A stretch of DNA of 38,564 nucleotides from positions 1-38,564 of the forward strand of contig DATFPQ010000059.1 of NCBI GenBank assembly GCA_035264765.1, written 5' to 3'. Source of the stretch: DATFPQ01 sp035264765. Its GTDB lineage: Bacteria; Actinomycetota; Actinomycetes; Actinomycetales; Angustibacteraceae. Position numbers and translations under genes: made by a program. This document shows positions 14,381-21,729 of the stretch, in pieces (the stretch's first letter is position 1; every line of letters begins with the position of its first letter). The notes beneath the pieces are model-generated. The model did not search any database. It was not told the origin of the DNA and saw only the letters and a program-made list of their open reading frames with translations.

Positions 14381-15736
14381 CTACTTCTGCTGCTTCTTGA
14401 ACAGCGGGCTGAGGCGCTCCTGCGCGTCGTTCAGGGCGTCCTCGGGCGAGCGCTTACCGCTGATCACCGGGTTGACGATGATGTCCGCGATGCCGGTGCC
14501 GAGGGAGCCGATGCCGACGGCACCCGAGTTGTTCGGGTACCAGTAGTCGACGCCCTGGTTGACGACCTGCTTGGCGAGCGTGGCCACCAGCGGGTCCTTC
14601 TTGAAGGTCGCCGAGTTCAGCTGGGACTTGTAGACCGGCCACTTGGCGCCCGGCTCGGAGGCGTACAGCTTGCCGAGGTTCTCCTTCTCCATCATGAACT
14701 GGAGGAACTTCTTCGCCTCCTCCGGGTGCTTGGTCTGCTTGTAGATCATCCAGGGGTTGGCGAAGGCGACCGACTTCTGGGCCGCGGGGCCGCCCGGGCC
14801 GACCAGCACGGGCAGGACGCCCACGTTCGGCGCCAGCTTCGGCGCGTTCTTCTGGATGTCGGCGACGTACCAGCCACCACCGAAGGCCATCGCGGCCTTG
14901 CCCTGCTCGAACTGCTTCAGAACCTCGGTGAAGGTCCACGACGGCGTGCCCTTCGCCGTGCAGCAGTCGACGAGCTCCTTCTCGAACTTCAGCGCCTGCA
15001 TCTGCTGCGGCGAGTTGAAGGTCGGGTTGCCGTTGACGTCGGCGATGCCGCCGCCCGCCTGGAGCACCAGCGTCATGTAGAACTGGTCGGTGTCGAAGCT
15101 GCCCTGCTTGCCGGGGACCGCGATGCCGACCATGTTCTTGCTCGGGTCATGCAGCTTCTTGGCTGCGGCGATGAGGTCCTCCCACGTCTTGGGGACGGGG
15201 ATGCCGGCCTGCTGGAACAGGTCCTTGCGGTAGAAGATGGCGCGCTGGTCGAACTGCCAGGTGATGCCGACCTTCTTGCCGTTGTAGTCCCACTTCTTGT
15301 AGGCCCACTCGGGCATGTCGGAGAACGTGCCGTCGCTCTCCCACTTCTTGTACAGGTCGCTGATGTCCAGGGCTTGGCCCTGCGCGTCCATGTTGAAGGG
15401 GATGCCCGAGTCACCGCCGCCGATGTCCGGCGGGTTGCCGGCCTGGACCGCCGACAGCAGCTTCTGCGAGTAGTCGCCCCAGCTCAGCTCGGTGAACTTC
15501 ACCTCGACGTTCGGGTTCGCCTTGTTGAACTCGGCGACGTTCTTCTTCAGCTGACCCATGAAGGTGGGCGAGCCCCACTGCATGTCCCAGTACCGCAGGA
15601 CGACCTTGCCGTTCTTGTCCGTGCCCTGCCCCTGCGTCGCGCTGTCCCCGCCGCCACCGCCACAGGCGGCGGCGATCACGGACAGGGACGCGAGGGTGGC
15701 TGCCAGCGTGAGCCGCCGGCGCTTGCTGCTCGCCAT
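14381..15736 (-). CDS. Extracellular sugar-binding lipoprotein of the ABC importer
   Basis: This is a family 1 extracellular solute-binding protein of 451 residues. The signal peptide has a basic start (SKRRRLT), a hydrophobic core and a lipobox IAAAC with Cys25 as the lipidation site, followed by a Gly-rich tether. The mature part has typical motifs such as VEVKFTELSWGDYSQKL, AFGGGWYVADIQ and SVAFANPWMIYK. It should capture a carbohydrate at the outer face of the membrane and pass it to the two downstream permeases. The ATG has AAGGAG upstream. A promoter with an overlapping inverted repeat lies in the 183 bp before it, so this gene probably heads its own transcript. The ligand cannot be inferred. 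Confidence 0.94.
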   Translation of the reverse strand: MASSKRRRLTLAATLASLSVIAAACGGGGGDSATQGQGTDKNGKVVLRYWDMQWGSPTFMGQLKKNVAEFNKANPNVEVKFTELSWGDYSQKLLSAVQAGNPPDIGGGDSGIPFNMDAQGQALDISDLYKKWESDGTFSDMPEWAYKKWDYNGKKVGITWQFDQRAIFYRKDLFQQAGIPVPKTWEDLIAAAKKLHDPSKNMVGIAVPGKQGSFDTDQFYMTLVLQAGGGIADVNGNPTFNSPQQMQALKFEKELVDCCTAKGTPSWTFTEVLKQFEQGKAAMAFGGGWYVADIQKNAPKLAPNVGVLPVLVGPGGPAAQKSVAFANPWMIYKQTKHPEEAKKFLQFMMEKENLGKLYASEPGAKWPVYKSQLNSATFKKDPLVATLAKQVVNQGVDYWYPNNSGAVGIGSLGTGIADIIVNPVISGKRSPEDALNDAQERLSPLFKKQQK

Positions 15737-15819
15737 GTTTCGAACTCCTTGGGAGGTGGTACGGGAAACTCTGCGGATGCCGCGGAACGCTGCGGCGGCG
15801 GGGATCGGCCTACGCGCCG

Positions 15820-15847
15820 TCTATACCTAGGATCGCTTGTCCGGCAA
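15820..15847 (-). promoter_or_regulatory. Candidate sigma70-type promoter of the ABC importer operon
   Basis: On the minus strand TTGCCG (15842-15847) and TATAGA (15820-15825) are separated by 16 nt. Transcription would begin near 15813, leaving a leader of about 76 nt before the lipoprotein ATG. Both hexamers match the consensus at four or more positions, good for such GC-rich DNA. Confidence 0.55.
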
Positions 15848-15854
15848 CGGTTGC
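15844..15854. promoter_or_regulatory. Inverted repeat overlapping the importer -35 box
   Basis: GCAAC-G-GTTGC is a perfect 5-bp inverted repeat with one central base, overlapping the candidate -35 hexamer. The position suits a repressor site. Its sequence differs from the CAAATCGATTTG operator seen twice elsewhere, so a different regulator may act here. Confidence 0.4.
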
Positions 15855-15919
15855 GCCGTCACTTTCCTCAGGGCTACTCGCCACATCTTCGGTAGTTCCG
15901 GCACCGTCGTCGGCGCGGG

Positions 15920-16927
15920 TCAGCCGCCGGACGAGAAGGCCGCGTCGAACGCGGCCGCGGGCGGCTCGATCTGGGTCATCCGGCGGATGAAGGCGAGGGC
16001 GTCTGGAGCGCCGACGGCCCGGTCCATGCCGGCGTCCTCCCACTCCACGCTGATCGGGCCGTCGTAGCCGATCGAGTTGAGCATCCGGAAGATCGGCTCC
16101 CACGGGACGTCCCCGTGCCCGGTCGACACGAAGTCCCAGCCGCGCCGCGGGTCGGCCCAGGGCAGGTGCGACGACAGCCGTCCGTTGCGCCCGTTGAGCT
16201 GCTTCACCGACTCCTTGCAGTCGACGTGATAGATCCGGTCCTTGAAGTCCCAGAGGAACCCGACCGGGTCCAGGTCCTGCCACACGAAGTGGCTCGGGTC
16301 GAAGTTCAGCCCGAACGCCGGCCGGTGCCCGATGGCCTCCAGCGCCCGCTTCGTCGTCCAGTAGTCGTACGCGATCTCGCTGGGGTGCACCTCGTGCGCG
16401 AAGCGGACGCCCACCTCGTCGAAGACGTCGAGGATGGGGTTCCAGCGCTCGGCGAAGTCCGCGTAGCCGCGCTCGATCATGCTCGGCGGCACCGGCGGGA
16501 ACATGGCGACGGTGTGCCAGATCGAGGACCCGGTGAAGCCGATCACCGTGTCGACCCCCAGCTTGGCCGCCGCCCGGGCGGTGTCCTTGATCTCCTCGGC
16601 CGCCCGCTGCCGGACGCCCTCCGCGTCGCCCTCGCCCCAGATCCGCGCGGGGAGGATGCCGCGGTGCCGCTCGTCGATCGGGTGGTCGCACACCGCCTGC
16701 CCGGTGAGGTGGCACGAGATCGCGAACACCGAGAGCCCGTGCCGGTCGAGGATCTCCCGGCGGCCCTTGACGTAGTCGCCGTCCGCCACCGCCTTGTCGA
16801 CCTCGAAGTGGTCGCCCCAGCAGGCGATCTCGAGGCCGTCGTACCCCCACTCGGCGGCCTGGCGACACACCTCCTCGAACGGCAGGTCGGCGAACTGTCC
16901 GGTGAACAGGGTCACAGGTCGGGGCAT
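15920..16927 (-). CDS. Xylose-isomerase-like TIM-barrel sugar isomerase/epimerase
   Basis: This 335-residue protein belongs to the AP-endonuclease 2/xylose-isomerase-like TIM-barrel family, divalent-metal enzymes acting on sugars, inositols, keto-sugars or 3-keto-glycosides. Likely metal ligands lie in the usual strand ends: RFAHEVHPSE (Glu/His), NFDPSHFVWQ (Asp, His), YHVDCKES (His/Asp) and ISVEWED (Glu). The ATG at 16927 has AGGAGG 6 nt upstream. It lies 34 bp after the second Gfo/Idh/MocA gene and is probably cotranscribed with it from the LacI-controlled promoter near 18300. Pairing of this family with Gfo/Idh/MocA enzymes is common in inositol and 3-keto-glycoside pathways. Exact activity is unknown. 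Confidence 0.88.
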   Translation of the reverse strand: MPRPVTLFTGQFADLPFEEVCRQAAEWGYDGLEIACWGDHFEVDKAVADGDYVKGRREILDRHGLSVFAISCHLTGQAVCDHPIDERHRGILPARIWGEGDAEGVRQRAAEEIKDTARAAAKLGVDTVIGFTGSSIWHTVAMFPPVPPSMIERGYADFAERWNPILDVFDEVGVRFAHEVHPSEIAYDYWTTKRALEAIGHRPAFGLNFDPSHFVWQDLDPVGFLWDFKDRIYHVDCKESVKQLNGRNGRLSSHLPWADPRRGWDFVSTGHGDVPWEPIFRMLNSIGYDGPISVEWEDAGMDRAVGAPDALAFIRRMTQIEPPAAAFDAAFSSGG

Positions 16928-16961
16928 GAAGGTCCTCCTGGGTTGGTAGCCGGGGGCACGG

Positions 16962-18170
16962 TCAGCGCGCGGAGAAGTCGACGGGCGTCCACCGCGACTC
17001 CTCCGCGGCGGACTGCTCGACCGCCGCCAGGACGCGCTGCACGGCGAGGCCGTCGGCGAAGGACGGCGAGGGGTCGCGGTCGGCGGCGATGTCTCGGACC
17101 AGGTCGACCACTTCGTGGGTGAAGGTGTGCTCGTAGCCCAGGCCGTGACCGGCCGGCCACCACCCGCTCAGGTACGGGTGCTCGGGCTCGGTCACCAGGA
17201 TCCGGCGGAACCCGGCCTCGACGGCCGGCACGGTGCCGTCGTACACGTGCAGCTCGTTCATGTACTCGAAGTCGAAGGCCAGGCTTCCCGCCGAGCCGTT
17301 GACCTCGATCCGCATCGCGTTCTTGCGTCCGGTGGCGAAGCGGGTGGCCTCGAAGGTCGCCAGCGCGCCGCCGCTGGTGCGGCCGAAGAAGACCGCCGCG
17401 TCGTCGACGGTCACCTCACCCATCCGGCCGCCGGAGTCGCCAGTGCCCGCCAGGCCGGACGACGACTCCAGCAGCGGGCGCTGGCGGATGAAGGTCTCCG
17501 TCGCCGCGGACACACCGGTCAGGCGGTCGCCGGTGACGAACTCGGCCAGGTCGATGATGTGCGCGCCGAGGTCGCCGAGGGCGCCTGACCCAGCCTTGTC
17601 CTTCTGCAACCGCCAGGCCAGCGGGAAGTCGGGGTCGACGATCCAGTCCTGCAGGTAGAGCGCCCGCACGTGGTGCACCCGGCCCAGCTTGCCGTCGGCC
17701 ACCAGCTGCCGCGCCAGCGCGAGCGCGGGCACTCGCCGGTAGCTGAAGCCGACCGACGAGCGGACGCCGCGGGCCGCCGCCTTGCGGGCCGCCTCCGTCA
17801 TCTGCTCGGCCTCGGCGACCGAGTTGGCGAGCGGCTTCTCGCACAGCACGTGCTTGCCCGCCTCGAGCGCCGCGATGGCGATCTCGGCGTGGCTGTCGCC
17901 CGGCGTGCAGATGTCGACCAGGTCGATGTCGTCGCGGGCCACGACGTCGCGCCAGTCCGTGGCCGTCTCCGCCCAGCCGAGCCGCTCGGCCGCCTCGGCG
18001 GCGGCGGTGGCGTTCCGGCCGCACAGCACGCGCATCTGCGGGTCCAGCGGCAGGTCGAACTGCCGGGGCGCCGTGCGCCAGGCCAGCGAGTGCGCGGCGC
18101 CCATGAAGGCGTAGCCGATCATGGCCACGCGCAGTGGCTTGGCCGACTGCTCGGACTGGGTCGACGTCAT
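16962..18170 (-). CDS. Gfo/Idh/MocA family oxidoreductase, second copy
   Basis: This 402-residue NAD(P)-dependent oxidoreductase has a Rossmann start (RVAMIGYAFMGAAHS), the family Lys motif HVLCEKPLANS, and a pocket motif GDLGAHIIDLAEFVTGD. ATG 18170 is preferred over an upstream in-frame start at 18245 because GGAGG lies about 10 nt before it and homology begins there. It is the first gene after the promoter at 18290-18318 and its operator, followed closely by the isomerase. It resembles enzymes annotated as inositol 2-dehydrogenase or ThuB-like proteins in general shape, but the substrate is not deducible. It is clearly different in sequence from the family member at 11225-12304. Confidence 0.9.
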   Translation of the reverse strand: MTSTQSEQSAKPLRVAMIGYAFMGAAHSLAWRTAPRQFDLPLDPQMRVLCGRNATAAAEAAERLGWAETATDWRDVVARDDIDLVDICTPGDSHAEIAIAALEAGKHVLCEKPLANSVAEAEQMTEAARKAAARGVRSSVGFSYRRVPALALARQLVADGKLGRVHHVRALYLQDWIVDPDFPLAWRLQKDKAGSGALGDLGAHIIDLAEFVTGDRLTGVSAATETFIRQRPLLESSSGLAGTGDSGGRMGEVTVDDAAVFFGRTSGGALATFEATRFATGRKNAMRIEVNGSAGSLAFDFEYMNELHVYDGTVPAVEAGFRRILVTEPEHPYLSGWWPAGHGLGYEHTFTHEVVDLVRDIAADRDPSPSFADGLAVQRVLAAVEQSAAEESRWTPVDFSAR

Positions 18171-18261
18171 CGTCGTGTACCTCCGTAGGGCTGTGAAGGA
18201 AGAGCCGCCGCGGTGCCTGGGCCGTCCGCGCGATCCGCGGGGCATTGAGCCCGCAGGCTCC

Positions 18262-18273
18262 CAAATCGATTGG
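18262..18273. promoter_or_regulatory. LacI-family operator copy downstream of the oxidoreductase promoter
   Basis: CAAATCGATTGG contains the perfect core AATCGATT and matches the palindrome CAAATCGATTTG before the lacI gene at 11 of 12 positions. It lies about 10-21 nt downstream of the predicted transcription start, where a bound repressor would block early elongation. Confidence 0.7.
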
Positions 18274-18289
18274 CTCGGTCGGTGCGGTT

Positions 18290-18318
18290 AGTGTAGACGG
18301 GCCCGGCTGCCGCATCAA
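18290..18318 (-). promoter_or_regulatory. Promoter of the oxidoreductase-isomerase operon
   Basis: On the minus strand TTGATG (18313-18318) and TACACT (18290-18295) stand 17 nt apart, the ideal sigma70 spacing. The expected start is near 18283, about 113 nt before the ATG at 18170. It begins just downstream of the broken nucleoside hydrolase gene. Confidence 0.65.
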
Positions 18319-18340
18319 TGGAAGACGGCTGCCAGTTTTG

Positions 18341-18800
18341 CTACAGAGCGCTGACGCGCTCCAGGAACAGCTCGGTAAACGCCTCGACGTCGACCGCGGT
18401 GGCCATCCCGCAGCTGCCGTGCTCGCTCAGGTCGCCGGGCCGGGTGCGCTCGGTGTGGTGGATCCAGTCCTGCGTCGCCGTTCCGGCGAACGCGCCCAAC
18501 GCGCGACCGCCCGCAGCCATCCGCCGGGCGTGCTCGCGGGTCAGGCGCACCTGGACGGTGACGTCCAGGCCCACCAGGCGCAGCGGCGCCCCGCTGCCGA
18601 GCATGATGGCGGCCGCCTCCGGGTCCACCCACACGTTGAACTCCCCGGCATGGTGGCCCGGTTGGTGTGCTGGAGGTACACGCCGCCCATCACGACGATC
18701 TCCCGCACGGCCGACGCCACCCGCCGCTCCAGCGACAGGGCCAGGGCGACCCCGGCGCACCCATGGCCAGGTCGGGGTCCAGCAGGATGCGACGGGTCAC
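18341..18800 (-). pseudogene. Nucleoside hydrolase, internally deleted and frameshifted
   Basis: Remains of an inosine-uridine-type nucleoside hydrolase, an enzyme that cleaves N-ribosides to base and ribose. The 5' end reads TRRILLDPDLAMGAPG, which in intact members leads to the Asp-rich SDIDD metal motif. Here it jumps to ALSLERRVASAVREIVVMGG, close to the middle of the protein, so roughly 100 residues are missing. At least two frame changes follow, one just before EFNVWVDPEAA, after which the C-terminus (VGLDVTVQVRLTREHA) is readable to a TAG at 18341. The GTG at 18800 overlaps the thuA stop in GTGA, showing it was once the next gene of that operon. The catalytic metal site is lost, so it should be inactive. 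Confidence 0.82.
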
Positions 18801-19465
18801 CGGCTGGCCCAGAGCAGACCGCGCTCGGTCAGCGTCCGAACGGGGGGGACGTCCAGGTCGGTCGGGAAGTGGCCGATGGTGGACACGAAGACGCGCCCGC
18901 GGCCCCACTGCCGGGTCCACACGGCGGGGGACACGTAGTCCGTGCGCCACGGGGTGTCGTCGGTGGCGCTGTGCCGGCTGATGGCGAGCACGTCGTTCAG
19001 GCCGTCCGCGAGCACCCAGTACTGCTCGGTCGTCTGCGTCCAGCGGGTCAGGCCGCTGACGATCGGGTGGTCCGCGCGGTCGGGTGCGATGACGATCTCG
19101 TGCTCCTTGACGCCGTCCGGGTGCGTGGCGAACTGCCCGCCGACCAGCTGCAGGTACTCCGCCGACGCGCGGAAGCTGTCGCAGATCCCGCCGTGCCAGC
19201 CGGCCAGGCCGGTGCCCGCCTGGACCGCGGCGGCCAGTCCCTGCACCTGCTCGTCGGTGATCTGGCCCATGGTCCAGCACTGCACGATCAGGTCGGTCTC
19301 GGAGAGTTGCTCCGCGTCAAGGTAGACGTCGAGGCTCTCGCTGACCTCCACCGAGAAGTCGTTGTCCTTGAGGAACGGGATGAAGCGCTCGGTCGCCTCG
19401 GTGGGCGAGTGGCCCTCCCATCCACCGCGGACGACGAGCGCGCGGCGGCTGAGTTGCTGGGACAT
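18797..19465 (-). CDS. ThuA-family protein (trehalose utilisation type)
   Basis: This 222-residue protein is a ThuA-domain protein with a class I glutamine amidotransferase-like fold. Motifs are VVRGGWEGHSP, AGWHGGICDSFR and VGGQFATHP. In rhizobia ThuA works with the Gfo/Idh/MocA enzyme ThuB in trehalose and disaccharide catabolism through 3-keto forms; this locus likewise carries Gfo/Idh/MocA genes. The ATG has AGGAGG upstream. Its stop overlaps the start of the broken nucleoside hydrolase by 4 bp (GTGA). Reaction and substrate here are unproven, so no gene symbol is given. Confidence 0.88.
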   Translation of the reverse strand: MSQQLSRRALVVRGGWEGHSPTEATERFIPFLKDNDFSVEVSESLDVYLDAEQLSETDLIVQCWTMGQITDEQVQGLAAAVQAGTGLAGWHGGICDSFRASAEYLQLVGGQFATHPDGVKEHEIVIAPDRADHPIVSGLTRWTQTTEQYWVLADGLNDVLAISRHSATDDTPWRTDYVSPAVWTRQWGRGRVFVSTIGHFPTDLDVPPVRTLTERGLLWASR

Positions 19466-19564
19466 GGGTTTCCTCCTGGTACCGGTGAACGTTGGCGTGT
19501 CGGCGCGCTTGGCACGCGGAAAGTATGTGGGCAGGTTGCTTCAGGCAGGTTCTGCGCCGGTGGC

Positions 19565-20584
19565 TTACTGCGCCGGCTGGTTGCGGTATCGGCCGACGAG
19601 CTCGGGAGCGGCCACCTGCATGCGCACGGGCGGAAGTCCGGCCGCGATCAGCCGGAGGTCGTCGACGACCATGTCGCCGATCTGCTGGAAGGCTTGCGGG
19701 ATGCCGCCGGCCCGATGGGCTGAAAGAACCAGGCCCTCCATCGAGCGGGCCCGCAGGCCGGCCGGAGCGGGCTCCGTCGGCCAGACGTCCACGCCGGCGA
19801 GGAAGCGGCCCGCCGCCACCCGGTCGAGCAGCGCGTCGTAGTCGACCACGGCCGCCCGGCTGACCAGGACCAGCCGGGCGCCCTGCGGCACCAGGTCGAG
19901 CCGGTCGGCGTCCAGCAGGTGCCGGTTGGCATCGGTAACGGTGGCCATCACAAACAGGAACTGGCTGGCGCGGAGTGTCTCCTCCAGCGAGGCGGGGACG
20001 ACGTCGGCCTCCCGCAGGACGCTCTCCGGCAGCCACGGGTCGTAGACCCGCAGCGTCGGGGCGAAGGGCACCAGCAGCCGGTGCAGCGCCCTCCCCAGGT
20101 TCCCGTAGCCGAGGAGCCCGACGTCGGCGTGCCGCAGCAGGATCGCGTCGGCGTTCCCCTCCCCCAGGTATCGCTCGCGGCCGGCGCGGAAGGCGCGGTC
20201 CTCGCGGCTGATGCCCCGTGCCAGGTCGAGCGCCAGGGCGAGCGAGTACTCGGCCACCGCCTGGGCGTACGCGGGCCCGCAGTTCAGGACGTGCATGCCC
20301 TTCTCGAAGCAGGTGGGGTAGTCCACGTTGGGGAGGAAGTTGCCCTCCACGTTCAGCAGCGCGCGCAGCCGGGGTGCCCGCAGCAGCCGCTCACGGGGGA
20401 GGTCGGGCTGGCCGATGACCGCGAAGGCGTCCGGCAGGGCGGCGTCCAGCGCGGCGTCGGAGGCGTCCTGCTCGAGGTCCACGACCGTGAAGCTCTCGTG
20501 CAGACGGTCGAGCGCCTCCTTGGTGAAGATGCGCTCGACCGTCTGGGACGCGGGCCGCAGCACGACGACGGGCTTGTCCGGCAT
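19565..20584 (-). CDS. D-2-hydroxyacid dehydrogenase family protein
   Basis: This 339-residue NAD-dependent dehydrogenase belongs to the D-isomer 2-hydroxyacid family. The nucleotide-binding motif is VGLLGYGNLGRALHR (GxGxxG), followed by the acidic end of the next strand (VYDPWLP). Catalytic positions fit VLVSRAAVVDYDAL (Arg), DVWPTEPAP (Glu) and LSAHRAGGIP (His). ATG 20584 has AGGAGG 7 nt upstream and is preferred over ATG 20617, which overlaps a small upstream frame. It lies between the araC and thuA genes on the same strand. Members in sugar clusters often reduce or oxidise keto- and hydroxyacid products; the substrate is unknown. Confidence 0.88.
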   Translation of the reverse strand: MPDKPVVVLRPASQTVERIFTKEALDRLHESFTVVDLEQDASDAALDAALPDAFAVIGQPDLPRERLLRAPRLRALLNVEGNFLPNVDYPTCFEKGMHVLNCGPAYAQAVAEYSLALALDLARGISREDRAFRAGRERYLGEGNADAILLRHADVGLLGYGNLGRALHRLLVPFAPTLRVYDPWLPESVLREADVVPASLEETLRASQFLFVMATVTDANRHLLDADRLDLVPQGARLVLVSRAAVVDYDALLDRVAAGRFLAGVDVWPTEPAPAGLRARSMEGLVLSAHRAGGIPQAFQQIGDMVVDDLRLIAAGLPPVRMQVAAPELVGRYRNQPAQ

Positions 20585-20613
20585 GGTCGTTCCTCCTCGC
20601 TCCGGTCCTGCGC

Positions 20614-20700
20614 TCATGCGTCCGCCGCCTCGATTCTCGCCTCGGCCGCGGCGTGCATCCCCTGGGGGCCCATGGCGGCCAGGTCGCCCGTCGCCGTCAC
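20614..20700 (-). CDS. Possible 28-residue small frame between araC and the dehydrogenase
   Basis: A GTG at 20700 overlaps the araC stop in GTGA, and its TGA at 20614-20616 overlaps the ATG at 20617 that lies in frame with the dehydrogenase. The frame has strong third-position GC and would encode an Ala-rich peptide beginning VTATGDLAAM and ending RIEAADA. It may be a real small protein, a coupling device, or the fused two ends of a gene lost by in-frame deletion. No homology is recognised. Confidence 0.35.
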   Translation of the reverse strand: MTATGDLAAMGPQGMHAAAEARIEAADA

Positions 20701-21581
20701 GACCCGGTCAGCGCCAGCGGCGCAGGGTTCCAGATCCCTGTGCTCGCCGTTCCTTGTACGGCGCGGAAGGCCGACGGCGCCTGCCCGTACCGGCGCCGGT
20801 AGGCCCGGCCGAAGTGAGACACGCTGTTGAAGCCGGCAGCGTGGCAGGCCTCGGTGACGCCCATCCCGGTGGCCGCGAGCAGCGACCTCGCGAAGCGGAG
20901 GCGACGCTGCTGCAGGTAGGCCTGGAACGACGTGCCGGTGAAGGCACGGAACCGCTCGCTGAAGTAGTTCGGCGACAGGTGCGCCTGCCCAGCCACCTCC
21001 GCGAGCGTCAGCGGCTCACGGAAGTGGTGGTCGATGTAGAGGATCGCGCGCTGGATTCCTGAGTCGGTGCGCGTGCACCGGTCGCGCTGAGCACCGGGTG
21101 CGTCGTCGCAACGGCGGGCGAACTCGATCAGGATGCAGCGCAGCAGTGCCTGCATGAGCGCCGCCGTGCCAGGGCGCTGCTGCTGCGACTCCCTCCACAG
21201 CCGAGTGAAGTCGGCCTCCGCCTCGCGGTAACCGGACACTCGCCAGCCGAAGCCGTCCGAGACGTCGGGCAGCAGCTCCTGCAGCTGCTGCCCGTCCAGT
21301 GCCGAAGGGTCGATGACGACGTTGTAGCAGGTCAACGGCTTCCCGTCGGCCGGGATGATCTCGTGGAAGTCCGCGGGCGTCAGGAGGAACATGCTTCCCG
21401 CGCCCAGCTCGTGGTGCACCCCGTTGACCACGTGCTCGGCCGTGCCGTCCAGCACGTAGACCAGCTCGTAGTAGTCGTGCCAGTGGACGCCGGTCCGGTC
21501 GAGCTGCTGGTGCAGGATCGTCGTCTGCGTCGCCGGGACGAGGAGCTGGTCGGCGGTGTACCGCGCGAGCTGGTCGTGCAC
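20697..21581 (-). CDS. AraC-family transcriptional regulator
   Basis: This 294-residue regulator has an N-terminal cupin-like sensing domain (VHWHDYYELVYVLDGTAEHVVNG, FLLTPADFHEI) and a C-terminal AraC double helix-turn-helix from about residue 195 (LTLAEVAGQAHLSPNYFSERF and GVTEACHAAGFNSVSHFGRAY). The real start is GTG 21581, with GGGAGG about 7 nt upstream; the frame is open beyond this. It diverges from the lacI gene over 148 bp that contain the CAAATCGATTTG operator, so the LacI protein may control it. It probably activates genes of the sugar locus in response to a ligand, and lies at the head of the dehydrogenase-thuA run. Confidence 0.93.
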   Translation of the reverse strand: MHDQLARYTADQLLVPATQTTILHQQLDRTGVHWHDYYELVYVLDGTAEHVVNGVHHELGAGSMFLLTPADFHEIIPADGKPLTCYNVVIDPSALDGQQLQELLPDVSDGFGWRVSGYREAEADFTRLWRESQQQRPGTAALMQALLRCILIEFARRCDDAPGAQRDRCTRTDSGIQRAILYIDHHFREPLTLAEVAGQAHLSPNYFSERFRAFTGTSFQAYLQQRRLRFARSLLAATGMGVTEACHAAGFNSVSHFGRAYRRRYGQAPSAFRAVQGTASTGIWNPAPLALTGS

Positions 21582-21625
21582 GAGACCTCCCTTTGGCCCC
21601 CTCGCACCGACCGCTCCGTTGCGGC

Positions 21626-21637
21626 CAAATCGATTTG
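21626..21637. promoter_or_regulatory. LacI-family operator in the araC-lacI intergenic region
   Basis: CAAATCGATTTG is a perfect 12-bp palindrome with a central CG, the usual form of LacI/GalR-family sites. It sits between the divergent araC and lacI genes. A near copy occurs at 18262-18273. Confidence 0.75.
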
Positions 21638-21729
21638 CGAAGGAACGCTGCCCTACGGTAGAAAGGAGGTCGACGGGTGTCAAGGCGAGCTGCGGGATGT
21701 CACCCTCCGGGGGGCAGGGAGGACGACCG

